A stretch of 15,176 bases of DNA from JANMQK01 sp031370485 (GCA_031370485.1 JANMQK010000249.1:1-15176), one strand, 5' to 3'. Shown: positions 1 to 9,114, numbered from the stretch's first letter. Notes: generated by a model from the sequence alone, not told the origin. Made by a program: numbers and translations.

Positions 1-1
1 G

Positions 2-2896
2 CAGATCGCCGCCGCGGCCCGCGGCGCCGCCGACAAAGGAGTGGGTCTCTATCTCGACCTTCCGACGGGTGTGCATGCCTCCGGGTACGACGTCTTCCGC
101 CACCGCGACCTCTTCGTTCAGGATGTCTCCGCCGGGGCTCCGCCCGACACCTTTTTCAGCCGCGGCCAGGACTGGGGATTTCCGCCCCTGCACCCCTCGC
201 GACAACGCGAGCAGGGCTACGGCTACCTCATCGGCGTCCTGCGACACCACCTGAAGCACGCCCGCGTGCTTCGCGTGGATCACATCATGTGGCTGCACCG
301 GCTGTTCTTCATCCCGCGAGGCATGGAGGCGAAAGACGGCGTTTACGTGCGCTACCCCGCCGACGAGCTGCAAGCCGTCCTCTGCCTGGAGGCGCACCGA
401 AGCGGCGCCGCGATCGTCGGCGAGGATCTCGGCACCGTGCCGGACGAAGTCCGCTCCGGCATGGCCCGTCACGCGATCTACCGTTTGTACATCGCCCAGA
501 TGGAGATCAACGAGCACGGCGCCACAGCGCTTCGCGACGTGCCCGGCGAGTGTCTTGCCTCGGTCAATACCCACGACATGCCGACCTTCGCCGGCTACTG
601 GGAGGGGCACGACATCCAGGATCGGGTGGATCTCGGCCTGATGGACGCTGCCGGCGCCGTGGCCGAGCACGGACGGCGCTCCGCCCTGCGGGACGCTTTG
701 ATACAGTTCCTGCGCGATCGGGGCCTTCTGGGGAGCGGCGCCTCCCCCGGGGATGTGCTGCAATCCTGCCTTCGTTTTCTCGCGGCGAGCCGGGCGCGGT
801 TCGTCCTGCTGAATCTCGAGGATCTCTGGCTCGAGGCGCGCCCGCAGAATGTCCCCGGCACGGTGGAAGACCGGGCCAACTGGAGGCGGAAGGCACGGTA
901 CTCCCTGAACGAGGTGGACGGGCTGGCCGAAGTGGACGCGGCGCTTCGGGAAATCGGCGCCCTGAGAACCGGGCATGACGGGACGATGATGAACACGGGT
1001 TCGCCGGGATCGCTCCTCACCCAGGACGATCTGCACTGGTTCAACGAAGGGACCCACTTCCGCCTCTACGATCGCCTGGGGGCCCATCCCATGACTCTTG
1101 GCGGAGCGCGGGGCACCTACTTCGCGGTCTGGGCCCCCAATGCCGAGCGTGTCTTCGTGATGGGGGACTGGAACGGCTGGCGGAACGAAGAACGTGCCCT
1201 GGCCCCCAGGGGCGGCTCGGGAATCTGGGAAGGGTTCGTCCCTGGCGTCGACCCGGGCCACCTCTACAAGTACCACGTCATCTCGCGCCTCCATGGCTAC
1301 CGTGTCGACAAGGCGGACCCCTTCGCCCTCTACAACGAGGTCCCTCCGAGGACAGGTTCGGTCGTCTGGGACCTTGCCTACGCCTGGGAGGACGAGGCCT
1401 GGATGCGGGAGCGCGCCGCGCGCAACACGATCCAGGCGCCGGTCTCGATCTACGAGGTCCATCTCGGCTCCTGGCGGCGGGTCCCGGAGGAGGACAACCG
1501 CCCGCTCACCTACCGCGAGCTGGCAGCAGAGCTCCCGGAGTACGTTCGCCGCCTTGGGTTCACCCACGTCGAGTTCATGCCGGTGATGGAGCATCCCTTC
1601 TACGGCTCCTGGGGATACCAGACGACCGGCTACTTCGCGCCGACCAGCCGCTACGGGACGCCCCAGGACTTCATGCACCTCATCGACCGGCTGCACCAGG
1701 CGGGCATCGGCGTCATCCTGGACTGGGTGCCATCCCATTTTCCGACCGACGAGCACGGTCTCGGCTACTTCGACGGGACGCACCTCTTCGAGCACGCCGA
1801 CGAGCGGCAGGGGTTCCACCCCGACTGGAAAAGCGCCATCTTCAACTACGGCCGGAACGAGCTGCGGAGCTTCCTGATCTCGAGCGCGCAGTTCTGGCTC
1901 TCGGCGTACCACGCCGACGGCCTGCGCGTGGACGCGGTCGCCTCGATGCTCTACCTCGACTACTCGCGGAAGCCGGGGGAGTGGATCCCGAATCCTCACG
2001 GGGGGCGCGAGAATCTGGAAGCCATCGCGTTTTTGCGGCGGTTCAACGAGGAGGTCTACAAGGAGCATCCGGACGCGCAGACGATCGCCGAGGAGTCCAC
2101 CTCGTGGCCGATGGTCTCGCGGCCGACCTACCTGGGTGGTCTGGGTTTCGGCCTCAAGTGGGACATGGGCTGGATGCACGACACGCTGAAATACATGGCC
2201 CACGACCCCGTCCACCGCAAGCACCACCACGACATGCTGACCTTCCGCCAACTCTATGCGTTCCATGAGAACTTCGTCCTGCCGCTGTCCCACGACGAGG
2301 TGGTGCACGGCAAGGGATCGCTTCTCGGGAAGATGCCCGGTGACGAGTGGCAGAAATTCGCGAACCTGCGCCTTCTGATGTCCTACCTATACACCCAGCC
2401 CGGGAAAAAGCTGCTGTTCATGGGCTGCGAATTCGGTCAGTCGTCCGAGTGGAACCACGACACGAGCCTCGACTGGCACCTGACGAAGCACGAACGTCAC
2501 GCGGGGATCCAGCGTCTCGTCGCCGATCTCAACCGGTTGTACCGCGACGAGCCGGCGCTGCATGAGCTTGACGCGGCGCCCGAAGGCTTCGAGTGGATCG
2601 ACCCGAGCGACGGCTCCCAAAGCTGCCTGAGCTACCTCCGCAAAGATCGCCGCGGGAATCCGATTCTGGTCGCCCTGAACTTCACTCCCGTGCCGCGCAA
2701 TCACTACCGCCTGGGCGTGCCACGGGGCGGGGCGTGGAAGGAGATCCTCAACAGCGACGCCAAGGAGTACGGCGGCAGCGGCCACGGCAACCTCGGCGGA
2801 AGGGTGGCGGCGCCGCGGCCGTCCCACGGACGCTCCCACTCGCTGACCCTCGCCCTCCCACCGCTCGGAGCCGTCCTCCTCAAGCCCGTGCCGTAA
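2..2896 (+). CDS. MalQ-GlgB fusion: 4-alpha-glucanotransferase / 1,4-alpha-glucan branching enzyme (5' partial)
   Basis: The frame is open from the first base, so the true start lies upstream, probably about 1.1 kb by comparison with E. coli MalQ; the GTG at 41 is internal. Bases 2 to about 975 match the C-terminal half of MalQ (GH77). They show the nucleophile Asp in LRVDHIMWLHRLFFIP (278-280), the acid/base Glu in IVGEDLGTVP (422-424) and the stabiliser Asp in NTHDMPTF (575-577). A short linker (about 975-1045) leads without a stop into GlgB (GH13): CBM48 module at about 1046-1390, then the barrel with Asp in LRVDAVAS (1931-1933), the Glu pair in AEEST (2090-2095) and Asp in LSHDEVVHGK (2294-2296), then the C-terminal beta domain. 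The GlgB part is about 620 residues, the short form without the extra N1 domain of E. coli GlgB. All catalytic residues are present in both halves, so both activities are expected: disproportionation of linear maltodextrin and formation of alpha-1,6 branches, in the cytoplasm. The fusion is seen directly; channelling between the activities is inference. Confidence 0.93.
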   Translation, partial: QIAAAARGAADKGVGLYLDLPTGVHASGYDVFRHRDLFVQDVSAGAPPDTFFSRGQDWGFPPLHPSRQREQGYGYLIGVLRHHLKHARVLRVDHIMWLHRLFFIPRGMEAKDGVYVRYPADELQAVLCLEAHRSGAAIVGEDLGTVPDEVRSGMARHAIYRLYIAQMEINEHGATALRDVPGECLASVNTHDMPTFAGYWEGHDIQDRVDLGLMDAAGAVAEHGRRSALRDALIQFLRDRGLLGSGASPGDVLQSCLRFLAASRARFVLLNLEDLWLEARPQNVPGTVEDRANWRRKARYSLNEVDGLAEVDAALREIGALRTGHDGTMMNTGSPGSLLTQDDLHWFNEGTHFRLYDRLGAHPMTLGGARGTYFAVWAPNAERVFVMGDWNGWRNEERALAPRGGSGIWEGFVPGVDPGHLYKYHVISRLHGYRVDKADPFALYNEVPPRTGSVVWDLAYAWEDEAWMRERAARNTIQAPVSIYEVHLGSWRRVPEEDNRPLTYRELAAELPEYVRRLGFTHVEFMPVMEHPFYGSWGYQTTGYFAPTSRYGTPQDFMHLIDRLHQAGIGVILDWVPSHFPTDEHGLGYFDGTHLFEHADERQGFHPDWKSAIFNYGRNELRSFLISSAQFWLSAYHADGLRVDAVASMLYLDYSRKPGEWIPNPHGGRENLEAIAFLRRFNEEVYKEHPDAQTIAEESTSWPMVSRPTYLGGLGFGLKWDMGWMHDTLKYMAHDPVHRKHHHDMLTFRQLYAFHENFVLPLSHDEVVHGKGSLLGKMPGDEWQKFANLRLLMSYLYTQPGKKLLFMGCEFGQSSEWNHDTSLDWHLTKHERHAGIQRLVADLNRLYRDEPALHELDAAPEGFEWIDPSDGSQSCLSYLRKDRRGNPILVALNFTPVPRNHYRLGVPRGGAWKEILNSDAKEYGGSGHGNLGGRVAAPRPSHGRSHSLTLALPPLGAVLLKPVP

Positions 2897-2910
2897 GCGA
2901 CAGCCCCCGA

Positions 2911-2920
2911 CACGATCGTG
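2911..2920. repeat. 10-bp perfect palindrome between converging 3' ends
   Basis: CACGATCGTG is self-complementary and lies between the stop of the MalQ-GlgB gene (2894-2896) and the stop of the minus-strand beta-barrel remnant (2925-2927). It has no loop and no T-run, so it is a poor intrinsic terminator. It may be chance in G+C-rich DNA. Confidence 0.3.
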
Positions 2921-2924
2921 CCGC

Positions 2925-3179
2925 TCAGAACTTGTAGTTGATGCCGCCCGAGTACCCGGCGGCGTCCCCCGTGTTGCGGCCGCTCAGTGTCGTGAAATAC
3001 ATCGCCGACAGGCCAAGCCGCTTCGCGGCCCGCACGTAGACTTTGGCTCCCGCCCGCCCGTACTCCTCCTTGTTGCTCGGGAAGGGGGCTCCCGAGCCGA
3101 TGTCGGTGCCGCCTCGCGCGGTTTGACGCGCGTAGGAACCGCTGATGGTGACCGGGCCCCAAGTGCCGCCGATCTCCGT
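2925..3179 (-). pseudogene. C-terminal remnant of an outer-membrane beta-barrel protein
   Basis: The minus strand has about 85 open codons ending in GGINYKF and TGA (2925-2927). A terminal aromatic, usually Phe, at the end of an alternating polar/hydrophobic strand is the classic signal recognised by the BAM machinery. Visible strand-like pieces include GPVTISGSYARQ, RAGAKVYVRAAKRLGLSAMY and GYSGGINYKF. Immediately upstream in the same frame is a TAG (3180-3182), and the DNA beyond it belongs to a plus-strand DUF3179 gene, so the rest of the barrel is missing. There is no start codon at a sensible place. The family cannot be named from this stub; a porin-like or general outer-membrane beta-barrel protein is the best description. 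The C-terminal Phe and strand pattern are visible; the pseudogene status is inferred from the missing N-terminus. Confidence 0.6.
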
Positions 3180-3183
3180 CTAG

Positions 3184-3666
3184 AGGGGAACGCCGTGGAT
3201 GTTCCGTCCACTGCCACGTCCGGAATTCGTGGCCGCGGACAGGGCGCTGGACGTGGCGGCGGAGGACCTCGTGCTGGGGGTCGAGGCCGGAATGGAGACG
3301 AGCGCCTACCCGGTGAGCCATGGCCTATCACCACATCCTGAACGACGTGATCGCCGGGGAACCGATCGTCGCCACCTATTAAACGCTTTGCCACACCGGT
3401 CTGGTGTGGAAATCGAGCCTGGACGGTCGGACACTGCAACGCTCGATTTTGCCTTCCAGCCGGGAACGAACCCTCCGGTGCTCCGCGACAGCGAGACGGG
3501 GAGCACGTGGGATTTTTCAGGGTCCGCGATCTCCGGGCCCCGGAAGGGACGGCGCCCAGGTCGCGTGCCCTGCCTGAAGGACTACTGGTTCGACTGGAAA
3601 GACTACCACCCTGGCACGCGGGTCTTTGCCGCCGAGGAGCCCGCGCTCCCGCAGCATCGGCGCTAA
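3184..3666 (+). pseudogene. DUF3179 domain protein, 5'-truncated and frameshifted
   Basis: Pieces of a DUF3179 domain follow one another in different frames. Frame 1 (about 3205-3318) reads PRPEFVAADRALDVAAEDL then VLGVEAGMETSAYPV. The next frame (about 3320-3436) reads AYHHILNDVIAGEPIVATY, a TAA stop at 3380-3382, then TLCHTGLVWKSSLDGRTL. Frame 1 resumes (about 3440-3666) with VLRDSETGSTWDFSGSAISG and CLKDYWFDWKDYHPGTRVF. Removing one C near 3318 would restore the join as AYPVSMAYHHILND. The TAA stands where the family usually has the first Cys of the TYCxLCxTG motif. The signal peptide and the N-terminal part expected in this family are absent. One stop plus two frame changes plus 5' loss argue for a dead gene rather than a single read error. 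The family's biochemical role is not established. Downstream, proline dehydrogenase starts about 37 bp after its stop. Confidence 0.8.
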
Positions 3667-3703
3667 GATACACGGCGGCGTTGCCGAGGCGGGGGTGGGT
3701 CGC

Positions 3704-4639
<936 letters not shown>

Positions 4640-4666
4640 ACGATCATGCGCCGTTGCCGGCCAGCG

Positions 4667-5947
4667 TCAGGGGCCGGGCTCCCGGGATGTCCCGCCGCAC
4701 GCCTCCGACGCGCGCGACAGGAGGGCCCGCAGGCGCGGCCAAGGGCGGGCGATCGCGCGAGCCGGTCCGGCGGCCGCGCAGGCGGCCGCCCTGTCGCCGG
4801 CCGCAAGGGCCGCCTGCAGCACAAGCTCCCGGGCTCGCGGGGTGGGGCGGGCCAGGACGTTGATCCGGGCGAGCGCGAGGGCCCTCCCCGGATCGCCCCC
4901 CGCGGACATATAGAATTCGGCCGCGTGGTCCGCGAACGCCGTGGGGTGGCGCGCCAGGAGCTCGTCGAAGCGCGCCGCGGCCGCCTCGCGCCAGTGCCGC
5001 GCCTCGGCGTCCTGGCCCGAGGCGACGAGGATCCGGGCGAGCTGCGCGGCGTAGTCCGGATCGTCGGACGAGGAGGCGAGCGGGCGCAAGAGGTCGGCGG
5101 CGCGCTCGGGCCGGCCGAGCGCCGCCTCCGCCTCCGCCAGGTGGCCCTGGGCCGCCGCATACGCCGGCAGCCGGGCGCAGGCCGCTTGGAAGAGATCGCG
5201 CGCCCGGTCGAGGTCCCCCTCGCGCTCCCACATGAGTCCCCTCTGGACCGCGAGCCAGGCGACGGGGAAGGGGGACACGTCGCGGAAGAGGCGCAGCGCC
5301 TCGGAGAAGAGCCGCTCCGCCTCGCCGATTTCCCCGCGATCCCCCCGCAGCGTGGCCTCGGCGCCCAGGGAACTGATGTCCGGGCGGATGCCGGCTACGC
5401 GCCGGCGGATTTCGAGCGCCTCGTCGTAGCTTCCGGCCCCCTGAAGCACGCCGGCCCGCGCCGACTCGACCGCGGCGGCGCCCGCCCCGAGACGCTCCGC
5501 ATTCAGCAAGTCCGCGAGCGCCTCCGGGAACCGATGAAACGTCGCCCGCGCCCCGGCGCGCGCGAGGTACGCCCTCCCGTCGTCCGGCGCGTCCCGGACG
5601 AGGGATTCGGCGATCTCCTCCGCCCGCTCGTAGTCGCGGATGCGTCCCAGGAACTGCCCGCGCATCGCGATGAGATCGGCGATCCCCGCCCGCTGCGCGA
5701 CGGTCAGCGGGCCGTAGGAGGCGAGATGCTCCTCCCCCTCGATCTGAGCTTCGAGATTGCCGATGGCGATCGCGCCGTCCGTGGTGCGCGGCTCAGGCCC
5801 GATGTCCGCCGTTCGTGCGGCAGAGTCGCGTGTGGCGGATTCCCGGGCGCCGCCCTCCCCGGCGGGCCGGGGCGCGAGCGCCGCGTGCCGGCATCCAAGA
5901 AGCAGGAAGGCCGCGATCGCTAGTGGCCCCAGGCGCGGGGCGGACAC
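4667..5947 (-). CDS. TPR-repeat lipoprotein
   Basis: The protein has 426 residues. The start is GTG at 5945-5947, followed by a hydrophobic segment (LAIAAFLLLGC) with a lipobox whose Cys is residue 19, so it should be lipid-anchored after export. From about residue 100 to the end, the sequence is Ala/Leu-rich paired helices with TPR-like spacing, for example DYERAEEIAESLVRDAPDDG, IGEAERLFSEALRLF, DLDRARDLFQAACARLPAYA and GRPERAADLLRPLA. TPR arrays act as protein-interaction scaffolds; no catalytic motif is visible. It lies 32 bp downstream of the DUF4331 gene on the same strand, so the two probably share a transcript and may act together at the cell envelope. The Shine-Dalgarno sequence before the GTG is weak (GGGGCGGC), so translation may be coupled to the upstream gene. 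The exact function is unknown. Confidence 0.85.
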   Translation of the reverse strand: MSAPRLGPLAIAAFLLLGCRHAALAPRPAGEGGARESATRDSAARTADIGPEPRTTDGAIAIGNLEAQIEGEEHLASYGPLTVAQRAGIADLIAMRGQFLGRIRDYERAEEIAESLVRDAPDDGRAYLARAGARATFHRFPEALADLLNAERLGAGAAAVESARAGVLQGAGSYDEALEIRRRVAGIRPDISSLGAEATLRGDRGEIGEAERLFSEALRLFRDVSPFPVAWLAVQRGLMWEREGDLDRARDLFQAACARLPAYAAAQGHLAEAEAALGRPERAADLLRPLASSSDDPDYAAQLARILVASGQDAEARHWREAAAARFDELLARHPTAFADHAAEFYMSAGGDPGRALALARINVLARPTPRARELVLQAALAAGDRAAACAAAGPARAIARPWPRLRALLSRASEACGGTSREPGP

Positions 5948-5979
5948 GCCGCCCCGCGGCGATCTTCGGGCGCCGGCGA

Positions 5980-7296
5980 TCAGTTGGGATCGGCGAGGAA
6001 TGGGAAGACGTCAAGCGACGCCGTGCCGTCGGCGTCGATGGGGACGCCGTCGCCAACCCCCGCAAGCGCGCCGGCCGCGAGCAGGGAGTAGGTCGTGTCG
6101 ATCGTGTCCTCGAGCGGTGTGCGACCGCCGCAATCGTTGTTGGTGATCCCGAGGGCGTTCGCTTCGACCGCCAGGTACTGTCCGCAGGCGCCCGACGACG
6201 TATTCACGTACAGCCGGTCGTCGGCCAGGACCCCCGCCAGGGCGTCATACCGTCCGGCCGCGGGGGAGGGGCCGGTGAGAAGCTGATTGCCGCACACGCC
6301 GTCGAGGGCGTCGAGGATTGCGAGGTTCGCGGCGATCTCCGGCGCGAACAGCCCCTGCCACCTCATGGGATTGGCGGGCGCGTTGTAGGCGTCGATGATC
6401 GTCTCGTGCTGGAGCTCCTCGCTGGCGATGCTCTCCCGGTAGAACGGGTTCGTGAGGGCCGTGTTGACTCCCGGGCGTCCCATCCGGTCGATCTGGACCA
6501 AATCGCAGCGCCCGCGCCCCGACTTGCACTCCTTGCGCCCCGGCCGCCGGTAGGTGCCACCCCAGACGCCGACGATCGGTCCCCCCCGGGTCACAACCGT
6601 GGCGTCCACCGAGACCACGATCGACAGCACGTTGAATCGGGCGAAGCCATCAACCGCCGGACCCCCGCCGGGGGCGCTCTGGAGCTGGTGCACGAGCGCG
6701 GAGACTGTCGCCGCGTCGAGCGCGGGGCAACCGGCGGCGTCGAAGGTGAGGCCACCGGCCACGCCGGCGACCGTGCGAGCCGTCGCCCGGAATCCGGCCA
6801 GGTTGAAGAAAAATGGGTCGTCCCGCAGCCCCGCGAACACCCTGAGCCTGGCAAGCCCGTTCCCACTCAGGTTGTAACCGGCGTCCCCCACGTTGCTGTC
6901 GTCATCGGCCGCATCGTCATCCGCGTCGTCACGGTCGTCATTCCGGGCGCTGGCATTCTGGACCTGGCAACGGATCCTCTGCCTCTTGTTGAACTGGCAG
7001 ACGATGGTGACCTCGGGGGCGGGCGGGGCGCCATAGCTCGCGGCGCTGGTGGTGTGGAACACGTACCGCACGCTGTCCGAGAACCTCGAACCCTGCGTGG
7101 CGTTGCGGACCACGTTCATGACCAGGTTGATCTGGCCGGCGTCGGGCGACATCCAGGCGAACAGGTCGGTGATGTCCGCCGCAGGGTCGGCCGTGGCCCT
7201 GGGACCATCGGCATGATCCGCCGCGAAGACGGCCGGTGACAGGAATCCAAGGACGACGAACGCGACGGCGGCAGGTTGGATCTTGAAGAGACGCAT
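5980..7296 (-). CDS. DUF4331 family secreted protein
   Basis: The protein has 438 residues from ATG 7294-7296, with GGAGG 11 bp upstream (7308-7312). The N-terminus is a clear Sec signal peptide (MRLFKIQPAAVAFVVLGFLS, cut near AVFA/ADHA). The mature protein opens with ADHADGPRATADPAADITDL and then FAWMSPD, the hallmark start of DUF4331. Further DUF4331-like pieces are NPFYRESIASEELQHETIID and the C-terminal DTTYSLLAAGALAGVGDGV. Unusual points are a run of about 19 mostly acidic residues (about 120-138; DDRDDADDDAADDD) encoded at 6883-6939, and several Cys (for example 100 and 110, and ECKSGRGRC) that could form disulfides outside the cytoplasm. The Asp run may bind divalent cations, which is inference. 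The family has no settled biochemical role. A TTG 33 bp upstream in frame is less likely as start because the signal peptide begins neatly at the ATG. Confidence 0.9.
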   Translation of the reverse strand: MRLFKIQPAAVAFVVLGFLSPAVFAADHADGPRATADPAADITDLFAWMSPDAGQINLVMNVVRNATQGSRFSDSVRYVFHTTSAASYGAPPAPEVTIVCQFNKRQRIRCQVQNASARNDDRDDADDDAADDDSNVGDAGYNLSGNGLARLRVFAGLRDDPFFFNLAGFRATARTVAGVAGGLTFDAAGCPALDAATVSALVHQLQSAPGGGPAVDGFARFNVLSIVVSVDATVVTRGGPIVGVWGGTYRRPGRKECKSGRGRCDLVQIDRMGRPGVNTALTNPFYRESIASEELQHETIIDAYNAPANPMRWQGLFAPEIAANLAILDALDGVCGNQLLTGPSPAAGRYDALAGVLADDRLYVNTSSGACGQYLAVEANALGITNNDCGGRTPLEDTIDTTYSLLAAGALAGVGDGVPIDADGTASLDVFPFLADPN

Positions 7297-7307
7297 GGGT
7301 TTGTGAG

Positions 7308-7312
7308 CCTCC
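7308..7312 (-). promoter_or_regulatory. Ribosome binding site deciding the DUF4331 start
   Basis: GGAGG on the minus strand lies 11 bp before the ATG at 7296. It sits between the upstream in-frame TTG (7327-7329) and the ATG, so it supports the ATG as the true start. Confidence 0.6.
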
Positions 7313-7404
7313 AGAAGCCGATGGTTCAATAACTACCCTCCCGGCGCGGGTCCGCGAATCAGCCTTGCCGCGAAAGCCACGGCCGGTCTTGGGTTGAGGT
7401 GAAT

Positions 7405-7433
7405 CATATACGGCGATCCCGTGGTGGAGTCAA
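7405..7433 (-). promoter_or_regulatory. Sigma70-type promoter for the DUF4331-TPR unit
   Basis: On the minus strand, TTGACT (7433-7428) is followed by a spacer of exactly 17 bp and TATATG (7410-7405). That is five of six matches to the -35 consensus and a reasonable -10. It stands in an A/T-richer patch of otherwise G+C-rich DNA, about 110 bp upstream of the DUF4331 ATG, giving a 5' leader of roughly 100 nt. The upstream GNAT gene on the same strand ends only 20 bp before it, so this unit has its own promoter. No operator or riboswitch structure was recognised in the leader. Confidence 0.6.
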
Positions 7434-7452
7434 GCAGCGGCGCCGGCCGGTA

Positions 7453-8028
<576 letters not shown>

Positions 8029-8034
<6 letters not shown>

Positions 8035-8982
8035 CCCTGGGCGGTCAAGGTGAACGCCAGCATCACGGTGATCGAGTACACGCTGACCTTCCTGGTCAGC
8101 ATGGACGCGCTGGTCACCTTCGTGGCGGATCGCCTGCCGGTGCTCAACGAGCCGGTGCTCGGCTTTCCGCTCCGCACCCTTGTCGCCATCGCACTGAGTG
8201 TCCTGACGGGTATCGCGGTGAACCTCGGCCCGCGATTCGCCGCCCGAGCATTCGGCCCCGCGACCGCCGCGGTGCTTCTCCTGCTCTGGCTGATGATCCT
8301 GGCGACGATCTGGAAGCAGGGGTTCCACCTGCCCGCTCTCAACCGGGAGGCCTTCTCGGCGAAGTACGTCGGATTCACCCTCGGCGGCTACGCGCATATC
8401 CTGGCGCTGATGACCGGCATCGAGATCTTCGCGAACCTCGTGGCGGCCTGTGACGGGACGGCGCGCGAGCGCAGCCGGAAGGCCTTCGGCAGCCTTCTGA
8501 TCGTGATGGGGACGACCTGTCTCACGATGCTGATCGTCGGGCCGGCCGTACTCCAGGTGTCCAACCCCGCGGATCCGCACGTCTCGGTCTTCACCCAGAC
8601 CATGGACCACCTGCTGCCGGCGCCCGTCGCCTACCTCGGCACGCTGGTCGGCATCGCGGTCCTCCTGCCCGCGGCGGCTGCCAGCACGCAGGGCATCCAG
8701 AATCTTGCCCTGGGGCTGCGATACCGTCATTACGTCCCCGCCTATATGGGGCAGCGCAACCGCCACGATGTCGCCGATAAGCCGGTCTGGATCGAGATTG
8801 GCGTCTTCGTCCTCTGCTTCGTCCTGTTCGGCACGGCCGAAGAGACCTACCTGGCGCTTTACGCGGCGGAGGTGTTCATCCTGCTCAGCCTGACCGGATG
8901 GGCGGCGGTCAAGCGCCTCGTCCGGGAGTACCGGCGGGCGCCGGGATTCCGGAAGGTGCCGACCCTGCTCCGCGGCTCTTGA
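8029..8982 (+). CDS. APC superfamily amino-acid permease, 5'-truncated (probable gene fragment)
   Basis: About 317 residues from FGPWAVKVN to the TGA at 8980-8982. There are roughly eight hydrophobic membrane segments: ITVIEYTLTFLVSMDALVTF, TLVAIALSVLTGIAVNLG, ATAAVLLLLWLMILATIW, a GGYAHILALMTGIEIFANLV segment, SLLIVMGTTCLTMLIVGPAV, APVAYLGTLVGIAVLLPAAA, and a closing pair from WIEIGVFVLCFVLFG to FILLSLTGWAAV. The loop CDGTARERSRKAFGS matches the cytoplasmic loop after TM6 in APC permeases. APC proteins normally have 12 or more segments, and the first two, which carry the substrate-binding TM1 Gly motif, are missing. Open codons before 8029 in this frame belong to the antisense of the GNAT gene. 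No start codon has a proper ribosome site; GTG 8050 and ATG 8101 are the nearest. The C-terminus may also be short. Transport activity is unlikely without TM1. Confidence 0.65.
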
Positions 8983-9007
8983 TCCTGCCGGGTTCATGAT
9001 CCAGAAT
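8979..9007 (+). promoter_or_regulatory. Possible weak promoter for the act operon
   Basis: TTGATC (8979-8984), a 17-bp spacer, then CAGAAT (9002-9007); each hexamer matches four of six consensus positions. It is the only candidate I see between the APC fragment and actA, but matches this weak occur by chance. It would give a leader of about 100 nt containing the hairpin at 9033-9053. Confidence 0.25.
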
Positions 9008-9032
9008 GGCCGGCCTTCCCAGAGCCATGGTC

Positions 9033-9053
9033 GCGCCGCCCCGGAGGCGGCGC
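9033..9053. terminator. G+C-rich hairpin upstream of actA
   Basis: The arms GCGCCGCC (9033-9040) and GGCGGCGC (9046-9053) pair perfectly over 8 bp around the loop CCGGA. It follows the APC fragment stop by 50 bp and precedes the actA start by 61 bp. There is no T-run on either strand, so it is not a standard intrinsic terminator. It could still stop or stabilise RNA, or act as a 5' leader structure of the act mRNA. Confidence 0.35.
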
Positions 9054-9114
9054 CCGGAGCCGCCGGTCGGGTCCGCCACAGGACGGATCCTGAGAGGGGC
9101 GAGAGGCCTGCCGG

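Noticed and set aside
3223..3228. GAATTC sites near both head-to-head junctions (3223-3228 and 8026-8031) as a sign of cloning chimeras
   Set aside because: The first lies inside the conserved PEFVA piece of DUF3179, not at the breakpoint, and other GAATTC sites occur elsewhere in intact genes (for example in the TPR gene and actD).
3380..3382. Recoded stop in the DUF3179 gene
   Set aside because: The codon is TAA, not the TGA used for selenocysteine, and the frame changes on both sides already show that the gene is broken.
3626..3703. Earlier in-frame ATG for proline dehydrogenase
   Set aside because: It overlaps the DUF3179 remnant, adds a basic non-conserved leader, and lacks a good ribosome site.
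4646..5923. A 425-codon plus-strand frame opposite the TPR lipoprotein
   Set aside because: The minus strand has the lipobox and TPR helices; the plus frame is Arg/Gly-rich and featureless.
6883..6939. Short repeated GTC/GTCAT units as a CRISPR or regulatory repeat
   Set aside because: They are Asp codons of the DUF4331 acidic run on the other strand; there are no spacers or regular period.
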